The translations under genes and the position numbers were made by a program. A stretch of DNA of 64,000 nucleotides from Candidatus Nitrosotalea sinensis (GTDB taxonomy: Archaea > Thermoproteota > Nitrososphaeria > Nitrososphaerales > Nitrosopumilaceae). Under the pieces are notes generated by a model. That model saw only the letters and a list, made by a program, of their open reading frames with translations, made no database searches and was not told the DNA's origin. Location: positions 1-64,000 of the forward strand of contig NZ_FRFC01000004.1 of assembly GCF_900143675.1 (NCBI RefSeq), in the 5' to 3' direction. Below, one piece after another: positions 52,688 through 60,882 of this stretch. Each line of letters begins with the position of its first letter. The first letter of the stretch is position 1.

Positions 52688-53368
52688 GTGAATATGTACA
52701 ACATGAGTCTCATTACGCATCAGATTGCAAACATAACAGAGCGTCAAAAAATAGCAGAAATAATCAAGAAAATAAAGAATGATGCTAATAACGATATTTC
52801 ATTCTATGACGTACAGAAGAGTTACTGTATTGGAATCGTTGACATGGTAAGCTCTACAAAAATTACAGCGCATTTAGAACATGGTAAAATGTGCAATTAT
52901 TACAAAATATATCTTAATTCTATGAATGAAATTGTAAAAGAATTCGGTGCCGTTGTGACAAAAAATGTAGGTGATAGTATATTGTATTATTTTCCAGATA
53001 CTCATGATGCTGAAAATGAGGATTCTTTAAGAACCGCATTAGAATGTAATTTGGCCCTGGTTGATTCTCGTCAATATGTTAACGATCTACTAGAAGAATA
53101 TGGTTTACCTCCAGTCAGCTATAGAATAAGTTCTGATTATGGAAGATTATCTATTGCAAAATCTTTTCATTCTACGCGTGAGGATGTATTTGGTCCCACA
53201 GTTAACATGTGTGCCAAGATAAACAGTATGGCAATGCCTAACAGTGTAGTTGTTGGTGGAGATTTGTACCAGATTGCACGATCATTGAAATGTTATCGAT
53301 TTCATTCATTAGTAGGACTTCAAATTGGAGTCAGACTTGATTATCCCGTATATTCAATATGTAGATAA
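52688..53368 (+). CDS. Class III nucleotidyl-cyclase-fold protein, single domain
   Basis: A 226-residue class III cyclase domain with a short helical N-terminus. Metal Asp D52 lies in GIVDMVSSTK and D96 in KNVGDSILYYF. The transition-state pair is N173-M-C-A-K177, so Asn is kept and Arg is Lys, the reverse of the paralogue at 44312. Start GTG 52688 (or ATG 52694). Whether it makes cAMP, makes cGMP or only binds nucleotide cannot be read from sequence. Confidence 0.8.
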   Translation: MNMYNMSLITHQIANITERQKIAEIIKKIKNDANNDISFYDVQKSYCIGIVDMVSSTKITAHLEHGKMCNYYKIYLNSMNEIVKEFGAVVTKNVGDSILYYFPDTHDAENEDSLRTALECNLALVDSRQYVNDLLEEYGLPPVSYRISSDYGRLSIAKSFHSTREDVFGPTVNMCAKINSMAMPNSVVVGGDLYQIARSLKCYRFHSLVGLQIGVRLDYPVYSICR

Positions 53369-53445
53369 AATTGAATATGATTTGTGTTGTTTGAAAATAT
53401 TTAGCTGTAAATACAAGTCGAAATGATATATCAGAAAACACAAAT

Positions 53446-53718
53446 ATGTTTATGCAAACATCCGGTTCTCCAAAATATGTAGAAAGTGCATATGTGATGA
53501 TAACTTGTGAGGACTGTACCCAGTCAATGATAAGTGAACTAGAGTCAATCCCAGAGATAAAAGAGATTCATCCTACATGTGGTAACTATGACGTCATAGT
53601 TAAGATTGAAACCGACTCTGTAGACATTCTAAGACAAGTCATTTTGGAAAAAATAAGAAAAATCGAACAAATACGTTCAACCACAATATTGATCTCTTCT
53701 CCAGTTCTGGTCTATTAG
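53446..53718 (+). CDS. Stand-alone Lrp/AsnC RAM-domain protein
   Basis: A 90-residue RAM domain without HTH: AYVMITCEDCTQSMISELE, IPEIKEIHPTCGNYDVIVKI and KIRKIEQIRSTTILI. It carries an extra C-x2-C (CEDC) at the first loop, absent from the copies at 2195 and 60629. It may respond to thiol redox or bind metal; that is inference. It follows the cyclase-fold gene by about 80 bp. Confidence 0.83.
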   Translation: MFMQTSGSPKYVESAYVMITCEDCTQSMISELESIPEIKEIHPTCGNYDVIVKIETDSVDILRQVILEKIRKIEQIRSTTILISSPVLVY

Positions 53719-53846
53719 ACTTGGTACGGAATTTTTTTAAAATAATGTTATCCTGATTATATTCATTCTATTTTATGATGTTAATCTTGTCATTTGTTTG
53801 TCCATATAGATTCAATAAATAGGTCCATTGCATTTGTTATATCGGT

Positions 53847-53972
53847 ATGACTCACATTGATACAGTTGCACTTGCATCATGGTCTGCTCTAACTGCTATA
53901 TGCATGATAGTAGTAGGTTTTGTCTATATTCGATTCACCGGACATAAGAAAAATGAACCTTCTCCATCTTGA
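53847..53972 (+). CDS. Single-TM microprotein (41 aa)
   Basis: ATG 53847 to TGA 53970-53972 encodes 41 residues: a short polar start, one transmembrane helix (about residues 11-29, ending GFVYIRF) and a Lys-rich cytoplasmic end (TGHKKNEPSPS). It overlaps the start of the DUF99 gene by 20 bp, which suggests coupling. Function unknown. Confidence 0.6.
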   Translation: MTHIDTVALASWSALTAICMIVVGFVYIRFTGHKKNEPSPS

Positions 53973-54513
53973 AAAGAAAGGTCTGCGGGGATTATCTATT
54001 TCTGAGAGCTTCAAGCAAGGTGATGTTAAATCAAAACTTGCGGGAGTTGTAATGCGCAGGGATTTTGTAATAGACGGATTTGTTTTTGGTACCTGTACTG
54101 TAGAAGGCGATGATGCAACCAAGTCCATTCTTGAAATGTATGAAAAGCTAGAAAGATCAGACATCAACTTCATTTTGATATCTGGGCTGATAATTGCAAT
54201 GTATAATGTTGTAGATGTATCACAAATTTACAAAAAGACAAGATTGCCTGTGATTGGTGTTACATATGAAAAGTCCTCTGGAATTCAAGATGCAATACGT
54301 CATCATTTTCCAAATTCAAGTCAATCAAAAATTGCTCAATATGAAAAACTAGGTCAACGTCATACCATAACGCTGCATTCTGGATATGATCTTCATATTA
54401 GAACTGAAGGTTGCACAGTAAAAGATGCAAAAACAATATTGGACAATTTTACGCTACAGGGTGCAATACCGGAACCCCTTCGAGTTGCACACCTGTTGGC
54501 AAAATCTGTGTAA
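53953..54513 (+). CDS. DUF99 (endonuclease dU-like) family protein
   Basis: A protein of about 186 residues from ATG 53953. Family stretches are LEKKGLRGLSISESF, LAGVVMRRDFVIDGFVFG, DINFILISGLIIAMYNVVD, RLPVIGVTYEKSSGI and PEPLRVAHLLA. DUF99 includes the archaeal deoxyuridine endonuclease (EndoQ-unrelated, EndoV-like) involved in repair. The catalytic acidic residues cannot be fixed from this reading. It overlaps the TM microprotein gene. Confidence 0.83.
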   Translation: MNLLHLEKKGLRGLSISESFKQGDVKSKLAGVVMRRDFVIDGFVFGTCTVEGDDATKSILEMYEKLERSDINFILISGLIIAMYNVVDVSQIYKKTRLPVIGVTYEKSSGIQDAIRHHFPNSSQSKIAQYEKLGQRHTITLHSGYDLHIRTEGCTVKDAKTILDNFTLQGAIPEPLRVAHLLAKSV

Positions 54514-54515
54514 TT

Positions 54516-54899
54516 TCATCTTCTTTCTTCCTTGGTTATCTTCCAGTCTCCGTGAGCAAGTCTTGAGGATTCAAATTCGATCTGACCTATTACCCTGTCA
54601 CCTTTTTTTACCACACCGTATTCATTTTTTGCAAACCGCATCAGGAATTTCCTAGTTTTGTATCCTCCTTCTATTACCTTGATCTTAAAGCGCTTGCTTG
54701 CCCTCATTGTCAACTCTCGTGCAGCCTTTGGATCACCTATTAAAGAAAACATTTCAAATGTGCCAAAATTTCTAGTCTTTATCTCCTGGTTGTACAGTCT
54801 TGCCTCGAATTTCCAACCCATCTTCTTGGCTTCTTCATTCATCCATTCTATTGCCTGTTCCCCATACCCTTGCTCTACCCCAAAGGTCTCAGAATCCAT
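54516..54899 (-). CDS. Hypothetical protein (127 aa)
   Basis: A basic alpha/beta protein of about 127 residues from ATG 54899, starting MDSETFGVEQGYGEQAI, with KFEARLYNQEIKTRNFGTFE in the middle and a charged C-terminus ending KITKEERR. A TATA-like AATTATATT (about 54921-54929 on the reverse strand) sits 25 bp before this ATG, supporting it over a longer frame. No family recognised. Confidence 0.6.
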   Translation of the reverse strand: MDSETFGVEQGYGEQAIEWMNEEAKKMGWKFEARLYNQEIKTRNFGTFEMFSLIGDPKAARELTMRASKRFKIKVIEGGYKTRKFLMRFAKNEYGVVKKGDRVIGQIEFESSRLAHGDWKITKEERR

Positions 54900-54979
54900 G
54901 ATGATTGTCTTTATCAGCAGAATATAATTTGAAAACAGATCTGACATAATATTATTAGAACGAACGCATCACAAGTTGC

Positions 54980-56140
54980 ATGAAGCGCACTGCCTCTGAT
55001 ATTCGAAAAGCAATTGAGGCAAACTGGAATGAATATCTTTCACGGTATGCAAATTTGTTCTCATCTAATCATGTATCAGGGTCTACGCCGCCATCTGTAT
55101 TTGTTGGAGCTTATGGATATCCCAAAGTCTTGGTAGGTCCAATGCTGCCTCCTTTACATGGTGATACTTCGATACTTGATTCTCCTGAGAACTGGACTGG
55201 GAAAAGCCTTGAGGATATAGTCAATTATAGATTAAGCCTAGTGCGTGGCACAAAATCCGTCAAGATAAATGATGTGGGGCAGAAATACATTGAAAACCTA
55301 CAAGACATGTCAATGTCATCCAAGTCAACCGATGCAGAAATGGAACTTGTAAAAAATGCATCTCCTGTAGTATCAATTGATGGCGAGAGTCCGCTTTTTG
55401 GACCAATTGGAGAGATAAAATCTGCCAAGTTTGGAAACTCGTCATCTGACAAAAACATCCAGAGAGCATTTTATGATAAGGATCTCTTGGCTCAGGATGC
55501 AGTAATAGACCTCTACAATAGAGGAATTGAAATCTCAAAAATCCAAAAATGCTTCAGCATTGGAATGTTTGGAAAAGACCGAAAGCTTGTGCCAACCAGA
55601 TGGAGCATTACTGCAACTGATGATATGGTATCAAAGTCGCTTGTAAAACAAATTGTTGATTATGATGTGCTTGACACTACTTTGGTTTTTTCATATAATC
55701 ATCTTGGAAACTTTTTCTGCGTCATCATGTTTCCAAGTCGCTGGATGTTTGAAATGCAGGAAGCATGGTATGATGAGAAAGGCAATGTAGGTTTTGGTTC
55801 TGATTTTGAAGATATGAGGGGCTTGTCTCATTATCCTGAGACTGCAGGGGCTCATTTTGCATCCAGGCTTGCAGTGTCTGAATATCTTGTTGAACGCCAA
55901 GCCCAGGCAGCAGTGATGGTACTTCGTGAGATCAGGCCTGAATATGCAGTTCCAGTAGGTGTTTGGCAAGTACGGGAAGGAATCAGAATGGCATTAAAAC
56001 AAAAACCATTTTCTGTTTCAAATTTCCAAGAAGGACTTGATCTTGCTTGCAAGGGATTAAGCATTGACAAAAAAGAATGGCTCGCACACAGTAGACTGTA
56101 TGTGGCAAAAAAACAAAAAACAATATCTGACTTTTTCTAG
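54980..56140 (+). CDS. nreA: DNA repair protein NreA with PCNA-binding tail
   Basis: A 386-residue protein with the archaeal Nre layout. Conserved stretches include PPSVFVGAYGYPKVLVGPMLPP, SPENWTGKSLEDIVNYRLSLVRG and VPTRWSITATDD. The C-terminus is QKTISDFF, an exact PIP box (Q-x2-I-x2-F-F), which fits the reported NreA-PCNA interaction. The N-terminus lacks the extra zinc finger found in NreB-type proteins. Role in DNA damage repair is family knowledge. Confidence 0.93.
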   Translation: MKRTASDIRKAIEANWNEYLSRYANLFSSNHVSGSTPPSVFVGAYGYPKVLVGPMLPPLHGDTSILDSPENWTGKSLEDIVNYRLSLVRGTKSVKINDVGQKYIENLQDMSMSSKSTDAEMELVKNASPVVSIDGESPLFGPIGEIKSAKFGNSSSDKNIQRAFYDKDLLAQDAVIDLYNRGIEISKIQKCFSIGMFGKDRKLVPTRWSITATDDMVSKSLVKQIVDYDVLDTTLVFSYNHLGNFFCVIMFPSRWMFEMQEAWYDEKGNVGFGSDFEDMRGLSHYPETAGAHFASRLAVSEYLVERQAQAAVMVLREIRPEYAVPVGVWQVREGIRMALKQKPFSVSNFQEGLDLACKGLSIDKKEWLAHSRLYVAKKQKTISDFF

Positions 56141-56177
56141 TTGCTAGAGTTTTTATTTAACACGATTTGGACTTAAT

Positions 56178-57125
56178 TTGTTGCAAAACAAAAGTGTCAT
56201 TTACGCTCTGGTAATTCTTGCTTCGCCCATATTGTTTGCACTTGCTGTGTTTCCAGATACTTTTAGTCTTGGATGGAATCAAGGCAGGGGCGGATTTCTT
56301 TTTGCAATGGCATTTGTTGCAGCAGAGCTTATGGGTCTAAAACTAGACATACCAAAAAAACGACTGATTGCCATAATTCCTATTGCTGGAGTGGTTATAG
56401 TATATCTAACCAGTCTAGAATTTGGATTAAAACACTATCTTGTTTCAATAGCTCCTCAATTTCATGTCTTGATAAATGACTCGTGGACATGGATGTGGGA
56501 TTTTATTGTTATTGCTATCTTCTTCATGGTGAGTATGACCGTACTGTTTGGGAAAAGATGGATTAGAATATCTCCAGCAGGTCCAATCTATGCGGCAGGA
56601 ACTGCAATAATCTTATCACTTGATGCCTTTTTCCCGTATGATTCTCTAGGTCCATTGCAATATGTTGTACCTTATCTTGTAAAAATCGATGTCTTTCTCA
56701 TAGGTCTGTTCCACATGGGTCATGCTACCGCTCATGGAAATGCAATGTTCCTTGTTGGAGATCATGGTCCATTTGCATTGCAGGTATTCTGGCCATCTGC
56801 AGGTGTTCACAGCATAATCATCTATTCACTTGTAATGATGGCATTCTTGCTCAAGATGAACATACCAAGAAACAGAAAGCTTGGATATTTTGCCATGGGT
56901 GTAATAGGAACCATAACTGTAAACATTATCAGAATATTTTCTCTCTCTATCTTTGTACTCAAGGTATCAACAAACGTAAACGAGTTTGAATCATTTCATG
57001 GCATAGCAGGTGAGATAATGTTTTTGCCATGGCTGTTCATATTCTTGTTGATAGTAACATATGTTGAGACAAAACGTATCAAGAAATTAGGAACTGTGCA
57101 ACATGAATCTGATACAAGTAAATAG
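56178..57125 (+). CDS. Thaumarchaeal archaeosortase-family protein (Ser variant)
   Basis: A 315-residue protein with eight or more membrane helices and the exosortase/archaeosortase catalytic triad region. The usual Cys is Ser: FWPSAGVHSIIIYSL (S207) in place of the C-S-G type motif. Arg is R252 in VNIIRIFS and His is H274 in ESFHGIAGEIMF. Archaeosortases cleave C-terminal PEF/PGF-type tails and attach the protein to lipid. The Ser form is the thaumarchaeal type as far as I recall. Start is TTG 56178. The next gene overlaps by 23 bp. Confidence 0.9.
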   Translation: MLQNKSVIYALVILASPILFALAVFPDTFSLGWNQGRGGFLFAMAFVAAELMGLKLDIPKKRLIAIIPIAGVVIVYLTSLEFGLKHYLVSIAPQFHVLINDSWTWMWDFIVIAIFFMVSMTVLFGKRWIRISPAGPIYAAGTAIILSLDAFFPYDSLGPLQYVVPYLVKIDVFLIGLFHMGHATAHGNAMFLVGDHGPFALQVFWPSAGVHSIIIYSLVMMAFLLKMNIPRNRKLGYFAMGVIGTITVNIIRIFSLSIFVLKVSTNVNEFESFHGIAGEIMFLPWLFIFLLIVTYVETKRIKKLGTVQHESDTSK

Positions 57126-57585
57126 CGTTGAACATGGAACCTATCGCCTGGAAGAAATTTTCACTAATCTAAAACAAGCACCAATTCTTTTACAGGTATT
57201 TGAAACAAAAAAAATTCTAGATGACGTATTTGAGAAGACTGTTGTGATAGTAAATGACAGTACTCATTACATGCATGTGACAAATGATGATGCATCAATA
57301 GTCATAGGAAAAAAACATCTCCACAGCTCTGAAAAGAAAATTCTTTACTTGGACATAATACACGAATTGGTTCATGTAAAACAACAAAGAAAAGGACTTG
57401 ATCTGTATGACAAATCATATTCGTATGTTGACAGGCCGACCGAGATTGAAGCCTACCAAATTGCAGTAGAAGAAGCAAGACGACTTGGCATGAATGATGA
57501 CGAGATATTTGAATATCTCCATGTGGATTGGATATCTAACGAAGAACACAAGAGACTGGCATCCAAAGTTGGAGTTATTGTTTAA
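57103..57585 (+). CDS. HELVH zincin-like metallopeptidase
   Basis: A 160-residue soluble protein with H87-E88-L-V-H91 in LDIIHELVHVKQQRKG and downstream E114/E116 in RPTEIEAYQIAVEEA, the gluzincin-like pattern. There is no signal peptide. Its ATG lies inside the archaeosortase gene, 23 bp before that gene's stop, so the two are translated together. It could process archaeosortase substrates or be functionally separate. Tail-to-tail overlap of 4 bp with dpo4. Confidence 0.82.
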   Translation: MNLIQVNSVEHGTYRLEEIFTNLKQAPILLQVFETKKILDDVFEKTVVIVNDSTHYMHVTNDDASIVIGKKHLHSSEKKILYLDIIHELVHVKQQRKGLDLYDKSYSYVDRPTEIEAYQIAVEEARRLGMNDDEIFEYLHVDWISNEEHKRLASKVGVIV

Positions 57586-58676
57586 AAGAATCTTGTAATG
57601 TCTGCCTGTCCTGCCATCTCTGAGAAATCTGAAACTCGCACACCTAGGCGCCTTATTGGAAGTTTTTGATCTTCAAGTGATTCTTTTAACAGCTGTAATG
57701 TAGTTTTCCTTAGTTCCTCAAGGCTTGATGTGGGATTGCGAAGTGTTCTTGATTTTGTCCTGTTTGACAAATCTGATTGCACAAATTGTATTCCTACTGA
57801 TCTGAATTGTATGTTGTCCTTGATTATGGTATGGTGCAAATCCTCGCATAATCTTTCTAAATCCTCTGATAAAAATTGGAAATCCTTGGAATCTTGCTTT
57901 AGTGTAATTATTCTACTGTATTGGATTGGGTCGTGTCTTGCAGATACTGGATCGTCATCTATTCCTCTTACTGCATTGTAGATGTATGCTCCTATCTTTC
58001 TTCCAAATAGTCCGTTTAGTGTAAATACATCTATGTTTCGTAGCTGTGCTATCGTTTCAATCTTCATCTCTGTGAATTTTTCTTCTGTCTTTTTTCCTAT
58101 TCCTGGAATTGTCCTTACTGGCAAGGGATCTAAAAATGCCTCCATGTCTTGGGGTTCTATAATTGTCAAACCATCTGGTTTTCTATGTCCTGATGCAATC
58201 TTGGAGATGAGCTTGTTTGATGAAACTCCTATAGTGCTTGAAAGTTTCATAGTTGTACGAAGAGAATTTTTTAGCTGCTGTGCTAAATGTGATGCATTTT
58301 TAAAACTTTGATCTGTGCGTTTGGTCACATCAAGATATGCCTCGTCTCTTCCGACGTATTCAAAAATATCTGCATGGTCTCTAATTATCTTCATTGCATT
58401 GTCAGAGACTTCGGTGTAATAATCAAAATCCGTTGGCAAAAAAACTGCTTCTGGAATCTCTTCTAATTTCTTTTTTGCAAACTTGATGGGCATTCCTGAC
58501 TTGACACCGTATTTTCTTGCGATATAGTTTGCAGTTGCAATTGCTCCACTGTCTCCTCCTCGGTCAGAATATACACAAACTGCAACAGGTCTAGTCTTCA
58601 ATTCCGGCCTTCTAATTTCTTCACATTGTGCATAGAAGTAATCAAAATCAATGTGGAATATGACTCGGCTGTTCAC
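57582..58676 (-). CDS. dpo4: Y-family DNA polymerase IV (Dpo4)
   Basis: A 364-residue translesion polymerase. Catalytic acidic residues are in FHIDFDYFYAQCEE near residue 8 and YVGRDEAYLDVT near 107. The thumb helix-hairpin-helix is PVRTIPGIGKKTEEKF, and the little-finger domain occupies about 240-345. The C-terminus QADITRFF is an exact PIP box for PCNA. The usual S-I-D-E site reads G-R-D-E here. Single gene. Confidence 0.95.
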   Translation of the reverse strand: MNSRVIFHIDFDYFYAQCEEIRRPELKTRPVAVCVYSDRGGDSGAIATANYIARKYGVKSGMPIKFAKKKLEEIPEAVFLPTDFDYYTEVSDNAMKIIRDHADIFEYVGRDEAYLDVTKRTDQSFKNASHLAQQLKNSLRTTMKLSSTIGVSSNKLISKIASGHRKPDGLTIIEPQDMEAFLDPLPVRTIPGIGKKTEEKFTEMKIETIAQLRNIDVFTLNGLFGRKIGAYIYNAVRGIDDDPVSARHDPIQYSRIITLKQDSKDFQFLSEDLERLCEDLHHTIIKDNIQFRSVGIQFVQSDLSNRTKSRTLRNPTSSLEELRKTTLQLLKESLEDQKLPIRRLGVRVSDFSEMAGQADITRFF

Positions 58677-58768
58677 ACTACTTTTTGTCTGAAATCCTTA
58701 TTACATTATTGTTTAGTCCTGTCTTGACAACTGAATCGTCTAAATATGATACCTCAATAGACACTGTA

Positions 58769-59014
58769 ATGGATTATCCAATTGTTGCCGAATCCGACGG
58801 GATAAAGATTCGATCGGACAAAATGGAAACTGACAAGATGTATTATTGCATATACCAAGAAAAAATACTGTTATTCTATAAGGAAAAAAATGAAATGCTA
58901 AACTGTTATGAAATAGCAGAGCAAGAGATCGTTGACAAGGTAAAAAAATCACAATCAGAAGACATTGAACAAATTCTGCAAAAATATCTAAAAGAAAAGA
59001 ACGTATCCTACTAG
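58769..59014 (+). CDS. Hypothetical protein (81 aa)
   Basis: A soluble 81-residue protein starting MDYPIVAESDGIKIRSDKME, then KMYYCIYQEKILLFYKEKNE and a charged C-terminal helix. ATG 58769 is chosen because TAAATAT at 58741-58747 is about 25 bp upstream; a TTG at 58685 would add 28 residues of weak coding quality. No family recognised. Confidence 0.5.
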   Translation: MDYPIVAESDGIKIRSDKMETDKMYYCIYQEKILLFYKEKNEMLNCYEIAEQEIVDKVKKSQSEDIEQILQKYLKEKNVSY

Positions 59015-59070
59015 TGGACAGTACTGTGCAATGCTTTTGTGTGCTAACTATTAAATAAAACACAACAAGA

Positions 59071-59358
59071 GTGGGTCTTGTGTCAAGACCTTCCAATATT
59101 GTATTCATTGGGAAAAAACCCATTCTTACATATCTTAATGCAACACTTACACTTCTTGCAAATGAGCCAACCGTGACTATAAAGGCAAGGGGAAATAGCA
59201 TCGTGACTGCTGTTGACGTATCTCAAATGATTGTGAAAAAAATGAGCGCCATGGGATACCGAGTAAGTGGAGTGAGAATATTCTCAGAAAGACTGGAATC
59301 TAAAGATGGAAAAGAAAGAAATGTATCCACTATTGAGGTAGACGTCTCAAAAAACTAG
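59071..59358 (+). CDS. alba: Chromatin protein Alba
   Basis: A 95-residue Alba-family protein that binds DNA and RNA. Family stretches are NIVFIGKKPILTYLNATLTLL, VTIKARGNSIVTAVDVSQMI and YRVSGVRIFSERLESKDGKE. The Lys acetylated in Sulfolobus Alba lies in the GKKP stretch. Start GTG 59071 or GTG 59080 (VSRPSN). It is followed one base later by a small membrane-protein gene. Confidence 0.95.
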   Translation: MGLVSRPSNIVFIGKKPILTYLNATLTLLANEPTVTIKARGNSIVTAVDVSQMIVKKMSAMGYRVSGVRIFSERLESKDGKERNVSTIEVDVSKN

Positions 59359-59359
59359 G

Positions 59360-59596
59360 ATGATAAAAAAACAATCATTGTGGATTTTTATAATAATTGG
59401 GATTGGTTCTCTTGTCGGGATGATTTCATATCTGGAATCTTCTGGCTTTTGTTCTGTACGACAACTAGATCTTGTATATGGTATGAAAAAATATTCTGAT
59501 ACAAATGATGCTCAGCTATGTGATACATTGAATACGAAAATATCAAAATTCAACGATGATTGTAAATCAAATATTGAAGAACTAGATTGCGGCTAA
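59360..59596 (+). CDS. Small single-TM protein (78 aa)
   Basis: An N-terminal transmembrane helix (about residues 7-26) is followed by a 50-residue extracytoplasmic part with four cysteines (GFCSV, QLCDT, DDCKS, LDCG), likely two disulfides. It begins one base after alba. No family recognised. Confidence 0.65.
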   Translation: MIKKQSLWIFIIIGIGSLVGMISYLESSGFCSVRQLDLVYGMKKYSDTNDAQLCDTLNTKISKFNDDCKSNIEELDCG

Positions 59597-59598
59597 TC

Positions 59599-59847
59599 CT
59601 AGTATGCAAAAAGCTCTGATGTATTTCTTATGTATTTTTTTAAAAAATTGAGTGTATCCTCGACACTGTCTCTGTAATGAAATTCATCCTTTGCACCATT
59701 TGATATGTCAATACAATATCTCTTGGCAGTCTTGTTTACAAATACATGTTCATCTTCATTATCTATTCTGATTCCTTCGTCAGTGTCTAGAATCTTCAAT
59801 AATTTTTCAAGATCTGCTTGTGTGATTTTTCTCTCTTTGTATATCAT
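59599..59847 (-). CDS. Hypothetical protein (82 aa)
   Basis: A soluble 82-residue protein: MIYKERKITQADLEKLLKIL, then a beta hairpin (RIDNEDEHVFVNKTAKRYCI) and a closing helix. It starts inside the PAC2 gene's last codons (4-bp overlap), so it is the second gene of that unit. No family recognised. Confidence 0.65.
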   Translation of the reverse strand: MIYKERKITQADLEKLLKILDTDEGIRIDNEDEHVFVNKTAKRYCIDISNGAKDEFHYRDSVEDTLNFLKKYIRNTSELFAY

Positions 59848-60560
59848 CCATAAATTGCATCCTTGAGTGGGCCTGCTTCGTGCTCTGCTTGTTTGAGATT
59901 CTCTTCTATGCCTTCTGCTTCACTGAGTAACGATTTCAGATCACATGAGGCTCCTGGAACGAGTTTTGACATTGCCATGCAAATCTCTGCACCGGCTCTA
60001 AAATCAGGGCCAGATTCTTTTGCCTTGCATAATAACACCAAAACATTGATGTTCTCTATCTTGCCTTCATTTAACAAAATTCCTGGTATTCCTGGAACTG
60101 TACCGTTTCGCAAGACTGGAATGTTTGCTTGTCTGAGTTTGTCCTTTGCCACATCTGTACTTCCAACTCCTATCACTGATGGAGTTTCATCATCCCCCTT
60201 TATTGCAGAACTGCTGACAATAAATGAACACTTGTGTTCTTTTGCCCATTTTAGCATGACACGTGCTACATCGCGATGAATTGATTCATGTGGAGTAAGA
60301 TATGATGAAAATACTGCTACTTTGAGATTTTTGTTAACTAGAATTCTTGCAGGAAAGTTTGGCACCTCATCTCTTACTATGCTGATTGGAGGAAACAATT
60401 CTGAATCAAGGACACCTGCTAACTCAAATTCAGCCGTTGTGTTGACAAGAGACTCTGTGGCAATTGCATTTGCTAAACCTGTATATGGAAAACCATCTAT
60501 GAGGTAACCCTCTTTGATGTCTATTGGTGCTATTTCTTTTACAAATACTTCATTTCCCAT
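59844..60560 (-). CDS. PAC2-family (proteasome assembly chaperone-like) protein
   Basis: A protein of about 238 residues: DGFPYTGLANAIATESLV at the start, ELFPPISIVRDEVPNFPARI, SSSAIKGDDETPSVIGVGST and RNGTVPGIPGILLNEG. These are the hallmarks of archaeal PAC2/COG1938 proteins, thought to help proteasome assembly. ATG 60560 is chosen because a TATA box at 60582-60592 is about 27 bp upstream; a GTG at 60578 would add six residues. Confidence 0.9.
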   Translation of the reverse strand: MGNEVFVKEIAPIDIKEGYLIDGFPYTGLANAIATESLVNTTAEFELAGVLDSELFPPISIVRDEVPNFPARILVNKNLKVAVFSSYLTPHESIHRDVARVMLKWAKEHKCSFIVSSSAIKGDDETPSVIGVGSTDVAKDKLRQANIPVLRNGTVPGIPGILLNEGKIENINVLVLLCKAKESGPDFRAGAEICMAMSKLVPGASCDLKSLLSEAEGIEENLKQAEHEAGPLKDAIYG

Positions 60561-60581
60561 AATGTCACTATTAGACACACC

Positions 60582-60592
60582 TTTTTAAATAT
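60582..60592. promoter_or_regulatory. TATA-like box between PAC2 and the RAM-domain gene
   Basis: TTTTTAAATAT lies about 27 bp from the PAC2 ATG (reverse) and about 40 bp from ATG 60629 (forward). On the reverse strand it reads ATATTTAAAAA, a good archaeal TATA box. Confidence 0.5.
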
Positions 60593-60628
60593 GGATATCA
60601 TTTTATGTAGCGAAAATGTAATTTGTTT

Positions 60629-60874
60629 ATGGAAACACTCTACATCCTGATTAACTGTGATCTAGGCTCAGAGGTAGAGATAATCAACGAGCTTGCAAAA
60701 ATACCTGAAGTAAAAGAAGTACGAGGAACATACGGAATATATGACATATTTGTAAAACTCCAGGCTGATTCTAGCTCTATACTTGAATCTCTAATTACGC
60801 ACAAGATTAGACGACTTCCAAAAGTTCGTTCTACTGTGACACTAACCCCAATCCTTTCCCAAGGTGGGCGTTAA
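60629..60874 (+). CDS. Stand-alone Lrp/AsnC RAM-domain protein
   Basis: About 81 residues of RAM fold only: METLYILINCDLGSEVEIIN, KIPEVKEVRGTYGIYDIFVK and KIRRLPKVRSTVTL. It is the third such protein in the window, closest in pattern to the copy at 2195. ATG 60629 gives the usual start before the first strand; a TTG at 60623 is possible. The CysRS-like gene follows 8 bp later, so they are probably cotranscribed. Confidence 0.87.
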   Translation: METLYILINCDLGSEVEIINELAKIPEVKEVRGTYGIYDIFVKLQADSSSILESLITHKIRRLPKVRSTVTLTPILSQGGR

Positions 60875-60882
60875 GTCAAAAA

